64,000 bases of DNA, from assembly GCF_011455875.1 (NCBI RefSeq), contig NZ_CP015031.1:849405-913404 (forward strand), given 5' to 3'. Every line of letters begins with the position of its first letter. Within the stretch, counting starts at the first letter, position 1. This document shows, in pieces, positions 8,298 to 17,486 of this stretch. Below the pieces are notes generated by a model, which saw only the letters and a program-made list of their open reading frames with translations, searched no databases and was not told where the DNA came from. Source of the stretch: Basfia succiniciproducens (GTDB taxonomy: Bacteria; Pseudomonadota; Gammaproteobacteria; Enterobacterales; Pasteurellaceae). Position numbers and translations under genes: made by a program.

Positions 8298-9725
8298 TTA
8301 GTTCAATGCGCTGATAATATCGTTTACACGATCTTTAGCATCACCAAATAACATTTGGGTATTTTCTTTGAAGAATAATGGATTTTGCACACCGGCGTAA
8401 CCTACCGCCATTGAACGTTTAAACACGATAACGTTTTGCGCTTTCCATACTTCAAGCACCGGCATGCCGGCAATCGGACTGTTCGGGTCTTCCATAGCCG
8501 CCGGGTTCACCGTATCGTTCGCACCGATGACTAATACAACATCCGTATCTTCGAAATCATCATTGATTTCATCCATTTCCAATACCACATCATAAGGTAC
8601 TTTCGCTTCCGCCAACAGCACATTCATATGTCCAGGTAAACGACCCGCAACCGGGTGAATACCGAATCTGACATTCACGCCGCGATCGCGTAATTTTTGC
8701 GTTAATTCCGCAACCGGATATTGCGCTTGAGCAACAGCCATACCGTATCCCGGAGTAATGATAACCGAACTTGCGTTTTTCAATAGTTCCGCCGTTTCTT
8801 CCGCTGTTGTTTCACGGTGTTCACCTTGTTCTTCATCGGAACTGACAACCGGGTCATTACCAAAACCGCCCGCAATCACGCTGACAAATGAACGGTTCAT
8901 GGCTTTACACATGATGTAAGACAGGATCGCACCTGAAGAACCGACCAACGCACCCGTTACAATTAACAGGTCGTTATTCAGCATAAAACCTGCCGCAGCC
9001 GCAGCCCAACCGGAATAAGAATTCAGCATGGAAACCACAACCGGCATATCGGCACCGCCGATTGACGCCACTAAATGCCAACCGAAAGCAAGAGCAATGG
9101 CTGTCATCAGTAACACAGGGAAAATATTTTCCGGACTATTTAAGAATGAAATCATTAATAATGCGGAAACAACTAACGCCGCTAAATTTAATTTATGGCG
9201 GTGAGGTAACATTAACGCTTTAGAATTAATCTTACCGCTCAATTTCCCAAAAGCTACCACAGAACCGGTGAAAGTTACCGCACCGATGAAAATGCCCAGG
9301 AACACTTCAACGTTGTGGATATTGTCTAATGCCTCCTGTTCCGCTAAAAACGCCGCTTGCGCCGCTTCATCCAGATTCACGGGCATAGCAACCGCGGAAT
9401 GTAAACCGAAGCTGTTAAAACCGACCAATACGGCGGCCAAACCGACGAAGCTGTGCAGAATAGCCACCAGTTCCGGCATTTCCGTCATTTCAACTTTCAG
9501 CGCTTTGCGGATACCAAGTACGGCACCAATCGCCATAGCAACTAAAATCCATAATTGCCCTTCCGTTGCCGGACCAAAAATAGTTGCGATTAATGCGATG
9601 GTCATCCCTACGATGCCGTACCAACAACCCGCTTTTGCCGTTTCATGTTTAGAAAGACCGGCCAGGCTCATAATAAAGAGTATTGCCGCTACAATATATG
9701 CAGCTTGTACAAAACCTACTGACAT
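8298..9725 (-). CDS. pntB: NAD(P) transhydrogenase subunit beta
   Basis: A 475-residue inner membrane protein. About nine hydrophobic segments occupy residues 1-260, then the NADP(H)-binding domain III, with '[20 protein letters not shown]', '[20 protein letters not shown]', '[15 protein letters not shown]' and '[19 protein letters not shown]'. With PntA it forms the proton-translocating transhydrogenase, which uses proton-motive force to reduce NADP+ with NADH. The start is supported by AAGGAG 6 bases upstream. It follows pntA by 10 bases in one operon. Confidence 0.97.
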   Translation of the reverse strand: MSVGFVQAAYIVAAILFIMSLAGLSKHETAKAGCWYGIVGMTIALIATIFGPATEGQLWILVAMAIGAVLGIRKALKVEMTEMPELVAILHSFVGLAAVLVGFNSFGLHSAVAMPVNLDEAAQAAFLAEQEALDNIHNVEVFLGIFIGAVTFTGSVVAFGKLSGKINSKALMLPHRHKLNLAALVVSALLMISFLNSPENIFPVLLMTAIALAFGWHLVASIGGADMPVVVSMLNSYSGWAAAAAGFMLNNDLLIVTGALVGSSGAILSYIMCKAMNRSFVSVIAGGFGNDPVVSSDEEQGEHRETTAEETAELLKNASSVIITPGYGMAVAQAQYPVAELTQKLRDRGVNVRFGIHPVAGRLPGHMNVLLAEAKVPYDVVLEMDEINDDFEDTDVVLVIGANDTVNPAAMEDPNSPIAGMPVLEVWKAQNVIVFKRSMAVGYAGVQNPLFFKENTQMLFGDAKDRVNDIISALN

Positions 9726-9735
9726 TTTTCTCTCC

Positions 9736-11268
9736 TTAACCTTTTCTAAACATGGCTAGCATACGTTGGGTAACTTTAAAGCCACCGAAAATATTAATAC
9801 TTGCCACTAAAATTGCGATAAACGCAAGTACGCTGATAAAGAAACTGCCTTGGGCAATTTGCAGCACCGCACCCACAATAATAATACCCGAAATAGCATT
9901 AGTTACCGCCATTAACGGTGTATGCAGAGCATGGCTGACATTCCAAACCACATAATACCCCACCACACAAGCCAGTACGAATACGGTAAAGTGAGATAAA
10001 AATGCACTCGGCGCCACAGAGGCAAGCCATAGGAATAAAATAGCGGCTAACGCCATCACGCCGTATTTAATACGGAGATCTTTCGGTTTTTCTTCTTTTT
10101 TCTCAACTTTTTGCGCCGCCGCTTTTTGCTGCGGTTGTGCCGATACTTTAATCGGCGGTGCAGGCCAGGTGACTTCGCCGTTACGAATTACCGTCACCCC
10201 GCGAATAACCACGTCTTCAAAATTAAGATCAATCTGACCGTCTTTATTCGGCGCTAACAGTTTTAATAAATTAACTAAGTTAGTACCGTAAAGTTGGGAA
10301 GACTGAGTCGGTAAACGACTTGGGAAATCCGTATAACCAATGACTTTAACCTGATTATCCGTCACAAAAATTTCACCGGCTTTAGTATATTCGCAGTTAC
10401 CGCCCGTTAATGCGGCTAAATCCACAATTACGGAACCCGGTTTCATGGAATCAACCATTTCTTTGGTGATTAAACGAGGCGCAGGTTTGCCCGGAATTGC
10501 CGCCGTAGTGATAATAATATCCACATCTTTAGCCTGCTCGGCATAAAGTTCCATCGCACGGCGATTGAATTCTTCGGACATCACTTTGGCATAACCGTCG
10601 CCGGAACCGCCCTCTTCTTTGAAATCGATTTCAAGGAAGCTTGCTCCCATACTTTGCACTTGTTCTTTTACTTCGGGACGGGAGTCAAAGGCACGTACGA
10701 TAGCGCCAAGACTGTTTGCCGCACCGATAGCGGCCAAACCCGCAACACCGGCGCCGATTACCAGCACTTTCGCCGGCGGCACTTTACCTGCCGCAGTAAT
10801 TTGTCCCGTAAAGAAACTGCCGAAAGCATTGGCCGCTTCAATAACGGCGCGGTAACCCGAAATATTCGCCATCGAAGACAAGGCGTCAAGCGCTTGCGCA
10901 CGGGAAATACGAGGTACGGCGTCCATCGCTAAAACGTTAACATTTTTCGTCGATAACTTTTCCATTAAATCGGGACGTTGCGCAGGCCAGATGAAACTCA
11001 CCAAGGTCGAACCTTCTTTCATTAATGCGATTTCATCATCCGTAGGCGGATTTACTTTAAAAATAACGTCCGCATTCCAAACGGCTTGCTGATCTCCGAT
11101 TTTTGCCCCGGCTTGTTCAAACGCGTTATCTTCAAAACTCGCTTTAAAACCGGCATCATGTTCGATGATAACGTCAAAGCCGAGTTTGAGGATTTGCTGA
11201 ACGGTCTTTGGCGTCGCCGCCACACGGCTTTCATTATCAAGCAGTTCTCTAGGTACACCAATTAACAT
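9736..11268 (-). CDS. pntA: NAD(P) transhydrogenase subunit alpha
   Basis: A 510-residue protein. Residues 1-about 375 are the NAD(H)-binding domain I related to alanine dehydrogenase, with '[20 protein letters not shown]', '[17 protein letters not shown]' and '[18 protein letters not shown]'. A charged Lys/Glu linker leads to four C-terminal membrane helices. Length matches E. coli PntA. GAAGGAA precedes the ATG. It is the first gene of the pntAB operon, and its upstream region carries a PurR-like box inside a candidate promoter. Confidence 0.97.
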   Translation of the reverse strand: MLIGVPRELLDNESRVAATPKTVQQILKLGFDVIIEHDAGFKASFEDNAFEQAGAKIGDQQAVWNADVIFKVNPPTDDEIALMKEGSTLVSFIWPAQRPDLMEKLSTKNVNVLAMDAVPRISRAQALDALSSMANISGYRAVIEAANAFGSFFTGQITAAGKVPPAKVLVIGAGVAGLAAIGAANSLGAIVRAFDSRPEVKEQVQSMGASFLEIDFKEEGGSGDGYAKVMSEEFNRRAMELYAEQAKDVDIIITTAAIPGKPAPRLITKEMVDSMKPGSVIVDLAALTGGNCEYTKAGEIFVTDNQVKVIGYTDFPSRLPTQSSQLYGTNLVNLLKLLAPNKDGQIDLNFEDVVIRGVTVIRNGEVTWPAPPIKVSAQPQQKAAAQKVEKKEEKPKDLRIKYGVMALAAILFLWLASVAPSAFLSHFTVFVLACVVGYYVVWNVSHALHTPLMAVTNAISGIIIVGAVLQIAQGSFFISVLAFIAILVASINIFGGFKVTQRMLAMFRKG

Positions 11269-11298
11269 AATGTTTCCTTCAAATCAGTTGAAAAAATA

Positions 11299-11325
11299 AT
11301 TGAGTGAACCAATGACACACTCAAT
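11299..11325 (-). promoter_or_regulatory. Inverted repeat in the pntA leader
   Basis: ATTGAGTG (11299-11306) and CACTCAAT (11318-11325) form an 8-bp stem with an 11-base loop, about 30 bases upstream of the pntA start. It could be an mRNA hairpin or an operator. Confidence 0.4.
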
Positions 11326-11342
11326 CCCAAATCGTTACCCGC

Positions 11343-11371
11343 AAAATACGCAAACGTTCACGTACTGCAAA
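11343..11371 (-). promoter_or_regulatory. Candidate pntA promoter with PurR-like operator in the spacer
   Basis: On the minus strand, TTTGCA (11371-11366) and TATTTT (11348-11343) are 17 bases apart. Between them lies ACGCAAACGTTCACGT (plus-strand 11348-11363), which matches the PurR consensus ANGCAANCGNTTNCNT at 11 of 12 fixed positions. This placement would fit repression. The regulator assignment is inference; other LacI-family operators share the AAACGTT core. Confidence 0.45.
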
Positions 11372-11619
11372 TAACACGGAATGACAAAAAGTCAAATCTT
11401 CTTAAATGTAACACTAATTCAATAAAAAAAGAAAAAGATTTTTCAATCAATTCAACCGAAAAAATCAATTGATAAACAAGAACAAAAATTTCTGAAATTT
11501 TGACCGCACTTTTTAGATTTTTTCTAATAAAATAAAGAGGATATATTGTAAACACCGAGGCATATCTAAAAATACGGCAAATAAACGCGTTCCGTGTAAC
11601 ATTGAAATATAAAAAATTA

Positions 11620-11641
11620 AGGACAGGTATAAACCCGTCCC
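11620..11641 (-). terminator. Terminator after the alpha-galactosidase gene
   Basis: On the minus strand GGGACGGGT and ACCTGTCCT pair (9 bp with two G-U wobbles, 3-base loop), followed by TAATTTTTT. It lies just past the stop at 11670. Confidence 0.65.
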
Positions 11642-11669
11642 TATAAAATTTAAATAATGTTGATGTTTA

Positions 11670-13808
11670 TTACAGCCGCTTAAATTCAACCAGCATTGCG
11701 CTTTGCGGATCCAGTACCGGAATTGTTAAGCCCGCCTTGGCAAGCCATTCACCGCGGATGCTAACAGGTTTTCCGGCAAAATTATCTAATACCCATTGCG
11801 GGAAGACTTTCATTAAATGTCCGCCTTTCCCCTGCTTGATATAATCGGGAATTGACAGCAGTTTTACCTGATAAGTAGCATTTGCCTCCAAATAAGGCAC
11901 GCGCAATTTACCCATTTGTTTATAATCCGGCATATCAAGCTGGCTGATTAACACCACCGCCTGTTTTTTATCCTGTGCGACAACGCCGTTAATCAGCGTG
12001 GTATCGTCATGATGATCCAAACGGAAACTTTCTCCCGAATGCAGTAACGGGCGAAGCTGTTTGTGCAAGGCAATATATTTGGCAAACCCCTGCCGTTCTT
12101 CCGCCGATTCTTTCACCGGGTCAAGCTCAACCCCCATATGTCCGAATAAGGCGGTTAATCCTCTGAAATCAAAGGAAAAATTTCGCATAGTTGTCTGACA
12201 AGGCGCGCCGCCGATATGAGCGCCGATAACTTCCGGCGGATAGAAATAACTCATACCCCGTTGAATTTTCTGGCGGGTTAAAGCATCGTTATTATCGGAA
12301 GTCCAAAAACGTTGCGAGCGTTTCAGAATTTCAAAATCAATACGTGCGCCACCTGATGAACAGCTTTCAATTTCTACGTGCGGATAACGTTTTTGCAAAA
12401 TATCGAATAAGCGATAAGCGGCTTGAGTTTGCGCAGTGACCGCGGCTTTGCCCAAATGTCCCGGTTGTACCAAACGGCGATTGTGATCCCATTTGATGTA
12501 ATCCACTTGATTTTCGCCCAACAGCCAATCCATGCGTTCTAAAATGTAATTAAAAGCGTCCGGATTAACTAAATCCAGTACATATTGGTGACGTTCTTCC
12601 GGTTGATCATACCCATCCAACCGCAGCATCCAATCGGGATGTTGTTGGTATAGTTTCGAGCGTTTGCTGATCATTTCCAGCTCAACCCAAATCCCGAACT
12701 GCATACCTAATTTCTTTACCGCATCAATCACCGGCTTTAGACCGTTCGGGTATTTTTTCTCATCCAAGAACCAATCCCCCAAACCGCCAAAGTCGTCATT
12801 CCGACCGATAAACCAGCCGTCGTCAATAATAAAACGTTCAACCCCCATTTCCGCCGCTTTTTCCGCCATCGCAATAATATGAGCTGGATCATGATCAAAC
12901 ATCACCCCTTCCCAAATATTAAGATGAACCGGGCGAATCGGTTGCGCAAAATACAAAATACGGCTTCGGATATGTCGGTGGAATTGCTGTGACATACCGT
13001 TTAAACCACAATCGGAATAGGCGGTATAAACCCAAGGAGTAGAAAGCGACTCACCTTGTTCCAAAACGATTTCACCCGGTAAATAAAGATTTTCCAGCTG
13101 TGCAAAGCGGCGCCCGTCAATCAGCACATCAGCACGAATGCGGTGGTTACCCGACCAAGCCAAATGAAAGCCCCAGACTTCGCCCTGTTGTTGGCTAAAA
13201 TGCGGTTGCCCGAGCACAAGATTCGGTGCGTATTCATGGGAGGTGCGGCCGTGTCGGTTTTCCTGCATGAATGCGCCATGTTTTAAACAGGTGCGGTTTT
13301 CCTGTAATTCCCGACACCAGCGGCCGTAAAAGCTTAGCACTTCGTCGGCATATTCCGGCACGGGTAACGTCACGGCGAGACGATTAACGGTAAACTTGCC
13401 TTCACCGAGATTAGTTAAACTGTTGCGGAATTTAAATACGCCGTTACCATCCGCTTCAATTTCGGTTTTAAAGACTAATTGTGCGATTTCATCTACCGCT
13501 TCAATCAACAAAACTTCGCCGTTTTTGACCGCACTTTTTGTTTTAAATACGGGTGCCCAGTCATAGCCGTCACGGTGGCCGTCCACACCGGACGAACCCC
13601 AATAACCGCGTCCGTTTTCGGCAGCTAAGGTAACCGGTGTATCCACATCCAGACCACCGTTAGACACGCCGCGTTCAAGGCTTAAAAGATCCGCTTCGGT
13701 GATTTCGTCAATCTCTAAGCGTTTTCCCCAATAAAGGATTTCCGCAGGTTCCGGACGGATAATTAAATCCGTATTACCGCCGGTTAAGCGAATAAAATTA
13801 TTCTTCAT
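11670..13808 (-). CDS. Alpha-galactosidase, glycoside hydrolase family 36
   Basis: A 712-residue cytoplasmic enzyme of the GH36 plan: an N-terminal beta-sandwich (to about 280), a (beta/alpha)8 barrel and a C-terminal beta domain. Barrel motifs are 'RFIIDDGWF', 'FGIWVELEMIS', and 'YIKWDHNR' with the predicted nucleophile Asp441. 'ESCSSGGARIDFEILKRSQR' follows, then 'TSDNNDA' with the predicted acid/base Asp505. It hydrolyses terminal alpha-1,6-galactose from melibiose or raffinose-type sugars. It starts 3 bases after the melB stop, and its ribosome site AGAGGA lies inside the melB 3' end, so the two are tightly coupled. E. coli uses an unrelated GH4 MelA in this position. No signal peptide is visible. 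Confidence 0.93.
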   Translation of the reverse strand: MKNNFIRLTGGNTDLIIRPEPAEILYWGKRLEIDEITEADLLSLERGVSNGGLDVDTPVTLAAENGRGYWGSSGVDGHRDGYDWAPVFKTKSAVKNGEVLLIEAVDEIAQLVFKTEIEADGNGVFKFRNSLTNLGEGKFTVNRLAVTLPVPEYADEVLSFYGRWCRELQENRTCLKHGAFMQENRHGRTSHEYAPNLVLGQPHFSQQQGEVWGFHLAWSGNHRIRADVLIDGRRFAQLENLYLPGEIVLEQGESLSTPWVYTAYSDCGLNGMSQQFHRHIRSRILYFAQPIRPVHLNIWEGVMFDHDPAHIIAMAEKAAEMGVERFIIDDGWFIGRNDDFGGLGDWFLDEKKYPNGLKPVIDAVKKLGMQFGIWVELEMISKRSKLYQQHPDWMLRLDGYDQPEERHQYVLDLVNPDAFNYILERMDWLLGENQVDYIKWDHNRRLVQPGHLGKAAVTAQTQAAYRLFDILQKRYPHVEIESCSSGGARIDFEILKRSQRFWTSDNNDALTRQKIQRGMSYFYPPEVIGAHIGGAPCQTTMRNFSFDFRGLTALFGHMGVELDPVKESAEERQGFAKYIALHKQLRPLLHSGESFRLDHHDDTTLINGVVAQDKKQAVVLISQLDMPDYKQMGKLRVPYLEANATYQVKLLSIPDYIKQGKGGHLMKVFPQWVLDNFAGKPVSIRGEWLAKAGLTIPVLDPQSAMLVEFKRL

Positions 13809-13811
13809 GAT

Positions 13812-15188
13812 TTAGTCCTCTTTCACGTTACGGTATTTATCTAATAAAGCGATATTCACTTTCGCCAATAAATCGCCGTGAAGTTTGTAATAACGGAAGT
13901 AAACGAATAATTTAATGCTATAGAATAAAATCGGCAAACCAATCATGATGACTTTCATCCAGAAAATGGTATTTTCGTTTTGTACTTCGTTCGGCACGTA
14001 ATTAATGGCGGTTAATAACACACCGATTAGGAAGGCTGAAATTGCCGAACCCGCTTTTACCACCATGGTTTGCACGGAATAAGCGATACTTTCCGAACGA
14101 ATGCCTAATTTGTATTCGCCGTAATCTACGGTGTCCGCCACCATAATGACCTGCAACGTCCAGAACAGGGCGCTACCGATTTGCATGAAAATCCCCGCTA
14201 AAATAATTAAAAATACGCTCGGCGTTTCCGCCATTCCCGTATAGGCAAGAATCAAACAGCTTAAAATGGAGCTGACGGAAATTGTGATCCATAGCGTACG
14301 ACGTGAAAACAAACGTACCAAACGGGCAAAGAAGATAATAATGATAAGGTTCGCAATACCCGCATAAGACATGTAATAAGGGAACATTTCTTTATCACCC
14401 ACTACGTAAGTGAAGTAATAAATCGCAAAGCCGGAAATAATATTGCTGGCGATGTTATAAGATAACGCCATCACCAAAAGGCTGGAAAGCTGATCATTGC
14501 GAGGAATCAACGAAACCAGAGTCTTAAGCGGAATACGTTGTTGCGCTTCGCCTGTTTCCAAATTATCCGATGAATATTTTTCTTTTAAATTCATCAAAGT
14601 AATAACGGTTGAAATAAGGAAGCAAACAATGATGACAAGGGTAAACATCCGAAAACCGAATCCTTTATCATCGCCGCCTACATAATCCACAAAAGCAATA
14701 CAAGTTCCTGCGGTAATAAAGTTGGCAAGGCTTGAAAAGAAACGAGGATACGGCACTAATTCTTCACGTTCTCGCTGATCGAGAGTTAAAGTCGGTGTGA
14801 GAGACCAGAACGGAATATCCATCAGAGTATAAGTCATACCCCATAAAATATAGGTAACGGCGATATAAATAATTAATGCCGTGCCGCTGAAATAATCGGC
14901 GCAAAATAATGAAAAGAGAACAATTGAGTTCAAAACCGTACCGATTAAAATCCAAGGCTTAAATTTACCCCAGCGCGAACGCGTGTTATTTACCACCCAG
15001 CCCATTATCGGGTCGTTCACCGCATCCCAAACCCGCGCGATCATAAAAATAGTTCCCACGATCGCACCGGATACGCCCAACACATCGGTGTAATAATACA
15101 TCAAGTACATATACACAATATGAATAGCAAAGTCTTTACCATAAGCCCCTAAACCGAAGCTTAATTTTGTTTTCATTGATAAACTCAT
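13812..15188 (-). CDS. melB: Melibiose:cation symporter (GPH family)
   Basis: A 458-residue carrier with about twelve membrane segments. It is nearly collinear with E. coli MelB over its whole length, for example '[20 protein letters not shown]', '[11 protein letters not shown]', '[16 protein letters not shown]', '[18 protein letters not shown]' and '[20 protein letters not shown]'. It couples uptake of melibiose and related alpha-galactosides to Na+, Li+ or H+. GAGGTGG precedes the ATG. It is the first gene of a two-gene operon with the GH36 alpha-galactosidase and is divergent from melR. Confidence 0.96.
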   Translation of the reverse strand: MSLSMKTKLSFGLGAYGKDFAIHIVYMYLMYYYTDVLGVSGAIVGTIFMIARVWDAVNDPIMGWVVNNTRSRWGKFKPWILIGTVLNSIVLFSLFCADYFSGTALIIYIAVTYILWGMTYTLMDIPFWSLTPTLTLDQREREELVPYPRFFSSLANFITAGTCIAFVDYVGGDDKGFGFRMFTLVIIVCFLISTVITLMNLKEKYSSDNLETGEAQQRIPLKTLVSLIPRNDQLSSLLVMALSYNIASNIISGFAIYYFTYVVGDKEMFPYYMSYAGIANLIIIIFFARLVRLFSRRTLWITISVSSILSCLILAYTGMAETPSVFLIILAGIFMQIGSALFWTLQVIMVADTVDYGEYKLGIRSESIAYSVQTMVVKAGSAISAFLIGVLLTAINYVPNEVQNENTIFWMKVIMIGLPILFYSIKLFVYFRYYKLHGDLLAKVNIALLDKYRNVKED

Positions 15189-15281
15189 TTTTCCACCTCA
15201 TTGGATAAAACTGCCACTTCATGTTGCATAATAATCAAATGAATTTCTATCTGATATTTAGTCTAAAATTCCTGAAAGTTC

Positions 15282-15297
15282 AGATAAAATGATCACA
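15282..15297. promoter_or_regulatory. CRP-like half-conserved site between melB and melR
   Basis: AGATAAAATGATCACA has a perfect TCACA half and a poor left half against TGTGA-N6-TCACA. It lies in the divergent melB/melR region, where E. coli uses CRP and MelR together. Support is modest. Confidence 0.35.
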
Positions 15298-15351
15298 AAA
15301 GTAAAATATGAGTTTCCAGGAAATTTTTAATAAAAAATGAGATTTTGTTGG

Positions 15352-15357
15352 TATACT
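15352..15357 (+). promoter_or_regulatory. Candidate melR -10 element
   Basis: TATACT lies 36 bases upstream of the chosen melR start at 15394. No good -35 is visible, which would fit an activator-dependent promoter such as one using CRP. If it is used, an upstream ATG at 15337 cannot be the start. Confidence 0.4.
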
Positions 15358-15393
15358 AGCGATAACAATAAATCAGTTGTAAATCAGATCAAC

Positions 15394-16419
15394 ATGAAAA
15401 CGTCTCATCTTGCAAAACAAACCTCAACCGAATTAGCGGATAAATCCGGCAGCGAAATAATCAGCCCGCTGTCGCTTTCTCTGGACGCGCGTCCGTTTAA
15501 TGTGGAAATACAGCAGCCGCCGGGTAATATGCCCGCTTATCATTGGCACGGTCATATTGAAATCAATATCCCTTTTGATGATGATGTGGAGTATAGCTTT
15601 AACGAACACAGTACCTTGATTAACGCGGGGCATATCGGTATTTTCTGGGCGTCAATTCCTCATCGCCTGACCGATAAACATAATTGCCGAACCATGGCGG
15701 TCTTCAATATCCCGGTTTATCAGTTTCTTTCCTGGCAACTTTCACAAAACCTGATTAATCACATTACCCACGGCATTATCATTCAATCGAAAAATCCCCG
15801 TTTAGTCAGCTTATTTGAAGTACAGCGTTGGGAGCAGGAACTGCAATTGGAGGATCCCAACCGTCATAAACTGGTTTATGACGAAATCCAGCTGATGATC
15901 AAACGTGTCAGCCTTGACGGTTGGCTGTTATTGCTGGAGCCGCCTAAAAAAAACAATCACCAACTTTCCGGCTCCAAACATGCACAAAATTATGTTAGGA
16001 CAATGCTGGATTACATCGCAAATCATTATAATGCGCCGCTTACCGTGCAATCCGTAGCAAATGCGGTGGGATTAAACACAAATTATGCCATGGGGCTGTT
16101 TCAAAGCGCCATGCAGCTAACTATTAAACAATATATTATTATGATGCGTATTAATCACGCCAAAGCTTTGTTGAGCGATACCAACCGAAGTGTGCTTGAT
16201 ATTTCGCTCACCACCGGGTTCAGCTCAATGAGCCGGTTTTACGATAACTTTTTAAAATATACGGGCGTTTCACCAAACAAATACCGCAAACAAATTCGAG
16301 CCGACGATAATTGGTCGGCGCAAGGTTTGATCCCGACTACGCAAGCCATAAAAGGCGCAAGCACCGGCGAAAAACTGATTATGACCGGCGAACATTTTAA
16401 CCAATCCGAAGAATTTTAA
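15394..16419 (+). CDS. melR: AraC-family regulator of melibiose genes
   Basis: A 341-residue protein closely similar to E. coli MelR. It has an N-terminal cupin sensor domain ('HWHGHIEINIPFDDDVEY', 'IFWASIPHRLTD', 'LINHITHGIIIQS') and a C-terminal AraC double helix-turn-helix (about 215-310) with 'NAVGLNTNYAMGLFQ' and 'DISLTTGFSSMSRFYDNFLKYTGVSP'. The frame is open to 15337, but a likely -10 element overlaps those codons, so 15394 (MKTSHLAK) is preferred. A tail of about 35 residues follows the second HTH and is absent from E. coli MelR. MelR binds melibiose and activates melB transcription in E. coli; the divergent arrangement here supports the same job. Confidence 0.93.
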   Translation: MKTSHLAKQTSTELADKSGSEIISPLSLSLDARPFNVEIQQPPGNMPAYHWHGHIEINIPFDDDVEYSFNEHSTLINAGHIGIFWASIPHRLTDKHNCRTMAVFNIPVYQFLSWQLSQNLINHITHGIIIQSKNPRLVSLFEVQRWEQELQLEDPNRHKLVYDEIQLMIKRVSLDGWLLLLEPPKKNNHQLSGSKHAQNYVRTMLDYIANHYNAPLTVQSVANAVGLNTNYAMGLFQSAMQLTIKQYIIMMRINHAKALLSDTNRSVLDISLTTGFSSMSRFYDNFLKYTGVSPNKYRKQIRADDNWSAQGLIPTTQAIKGASTGEKLIMTGEHFNQSEEF

Positions 16420-16428
16420 GGAAAAATC

Positions 16429-17148
16429 ATGCGACTCCCTCCCCTTAAGGCGGCAAAATTTATCCGCCGTTATAAACGTTTTATGGCAGATGTGGAATTA
16501 GCCGACGGCAATATTCTGACCATTCACTGCGCCAACACCGGTGCGATGACTGGCTGCGCGGAAAAAGGCGATACGGTTTGGTATTCCGACTCGAAAAGTA
16601 CTACAAGAAAATACCCATGCTCTTGGGAACTCACCGAACTGTCAAACGGTAATCTGGTTTGCATTAATACGCACCGTTCGAATCAATTAGTGCAGGAAGC
16701 CTTACAAAACAAAGTAATTAAAGAACTTGCCGGGTATTCGGAAATTTACCCCGAGGTTAAATACGGCGAAGAAAACAGCCGCATTGATTTTCTGCTCAAA
16801 GGCGAAGGTTTGCCCGATTGTTACGTGGAAGTAAAATCCATTACCTTGGTAAAAAACAATATCGGCATGTTTCCCGATGCCGTCACTACCCGCGGACAAA
16901 AACACGTTCGCGAATTGCTAGCCATGAAAAAACGGGGTTATCGCGCTGTTGTGTTATTTGCCGGCTTGCACAACGGCTTTGACTGTTTTAAAACCGCCGA
17001 ATATATTGATCCCGATTATGACAAGCTTTTGCGCCAGGCAATGAAAGAAGGCGTTGAAGTTTACGCTTATGCGGGCAAATTCGATAAAATTCAAGAAATT
17101 CCGACCGCACTTTCTTTAACGGAAGTCGTACCGCTTTGCTTTAATTGA
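16429..17148 (+). CDS. sfsA: Sugar fermentation stimulation protein homologue
   Basis: A 239-residue SfsA family protein. Family stretches are '[16 protein letters not shown]', '[11 protein letters not shown]', '[15 protein letters not shown]', 'EYSRIDFLL'-like '[10 protein letters not shown]', '[10 protein letters not shown]' and '[16 protein letters not shown]'. The family has a nuclease-like fold (PD-E-x-EVK pattern: Asp in 'RIDFLL' and 'EVKS'), and E. coli SfsA was linked to maltose gene expression; the molecular function remains unclear. AAGGAAA precedes the ATG. It begins 9 bases after melR and may be cotranscribed with it. Confidence 0.95.
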   Translation: MRLPPLKAAKFIRRYKRFMADVELADGNILTIHCANTGAMTGCAEKGDTVWYSDSKSTTRKYPCSWELTELSNGNLVCINTHRSNQLVQEALQNKVIKELAGYSEIYPEVKYGEENSRIDFLLKGEGLPDCYVEVKSITLVKNNIGMFPDAVTTRGQKHVRELLAMKKRGYRAVVLFAGLHNGFDCFKTAEYIDPDYDKLLRQAMKEGVEVYAYAGKFDKIQEIPTALSLTEVVPLCFN

Positions 17149-17168
17149 TAATTATTTGCATTTATTTA

Positions 17169-17201
17169 TTGACAATAAATATGAGAATGATTATCATAAT
17201 T
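17169..17201 (+). promoter_or_regulatory. Strong sigma-70-type promoter overlapped by a Fur box
   Basis: TTGACA (17169-17174) and TATCAT (17192-17197) are 17 bases apart. GAGAATGATTATCATAATT (17183-17201) matches the 19-base Fur consensus at 15 positions and covers the -10 element. Repression by Fe-Fur is the natural reading. The transcript it would drive ends at the terminator at 17242-17276. Confidence 0.8.
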
Positions 17202-17203
17202 AC

Positions 17204-17276
17204 TATTCAAACAATAATAGATAATCACTCCAACATTTCCGGCGTTTCCTTCCCCACAAAGGAAACGCTTTTTTTT
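17204..17276 (+). ncRNA. Candidate Fur-repressed small RNA
   Basis: A predicted transcript of about 73 bases starts near 17204, set by the promoter at 17169-17197, and ends in a perfect rho-independent terminator. No credible ORF with a ribosome site lies inside. The 5' half is AU-rich and single-stranded, with 'CACTCCAACATTTCC' just before the terminator stem as a possible seed. The arrangement matches RyhB of enterics and HrrF of Haemophilus in logic; I cannot confirm homology to HrrF. Confidence 0.68.
17242..17276 (+). terminator. Terminator of the Fur-controlled small RNA
   Basis: GCGTTTCCTT (17242-17251) pairs perfectly with AAGGAAACGC (17259-17268), with a 7-base loop and a run of eight T (17269-17276). 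It is too far from the sfsA stop to be only its terminator, and a promoter lies between them. Confidence 0.9.
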
Positions 17277-17342
17277 CGCCGTCATTCACCGCAAGTTTCT
17301 TGCGCAATCGTAAATAATCAAGCAAAAAACAAGGTTCCAGAC

Positions 17343-17370
17343 TTTTCATTTTGACAATAATCTCTATAAT
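17343..17370 (+). promoter_or_regulatory. Candidate tyrS promoter
   Basis: TTTTCA (17343-17348) and TATAAT (17365-17370) are 16 bases apart. A TTGACA at 17351 has no usable -10 at normal spacing. The leader that follows (about 17377-17486) contains the palindrome GGGCGCCC and an imperfect GGCG...CGCC hairpin near 17401-17429. Confidence 0.4.
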
Positions 17371-17486
17371 GCTAGGTCTAATTATTAAATAGGGCGCCCG
17401 GCGGTGGCTTTATCGCTTGAAACCTCGCCAATTAAAATAAAAAATGCCCGTAAAACTGAGTATCAAACCTAAAACAGGAATAAACA

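Larger units (their letters stand above)
11269..11669. other. Gap upstream of pntA
   Basis: About 400 AT-rich bases. It holds the pntA promoter and operator candidate (11343-11371), an inverted repeat in the pntA leader (11299-11325), one uptake-signal core near 11503, and the alpha-galactosidase terminator (11620-11641). I see no convincing ORF. Confidence 0.5.

Noticed and set aside
11358-11555. A 65-codon minus-strand frame upstream of pntA
   Set aside because: AT-rich composition without homology or ribosome site; it overlaps the pntA promoter candidate.
15337-15393. Upstream ATG of melR
   Set aside because: No ribosome site, no homology, and a likely -10 element (15352) falls inside these codons.
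17145-17354. A 69-codon plus-strand frame after sfsA
   Set aside because: It reads through the Fur-box promoter and the terminator stem, has an Ile/Asn-rich random composition and no ribosome site.
17351-17370. TTGACA plus TATAAT as the tyrS promoter
   Set aside because: They are only 8 bases apart, far too close; the TATAAT was paired with TTTTCA instead.
17391-17486. A riboswitch or T-box leader for tyrS
   Set aside because: Only a weak GGCG/CGCC hairpin and a GGGCGCCC palindrome are visible; no T-box sequence, and T-boxes are not expected in gammaproteobacteria.
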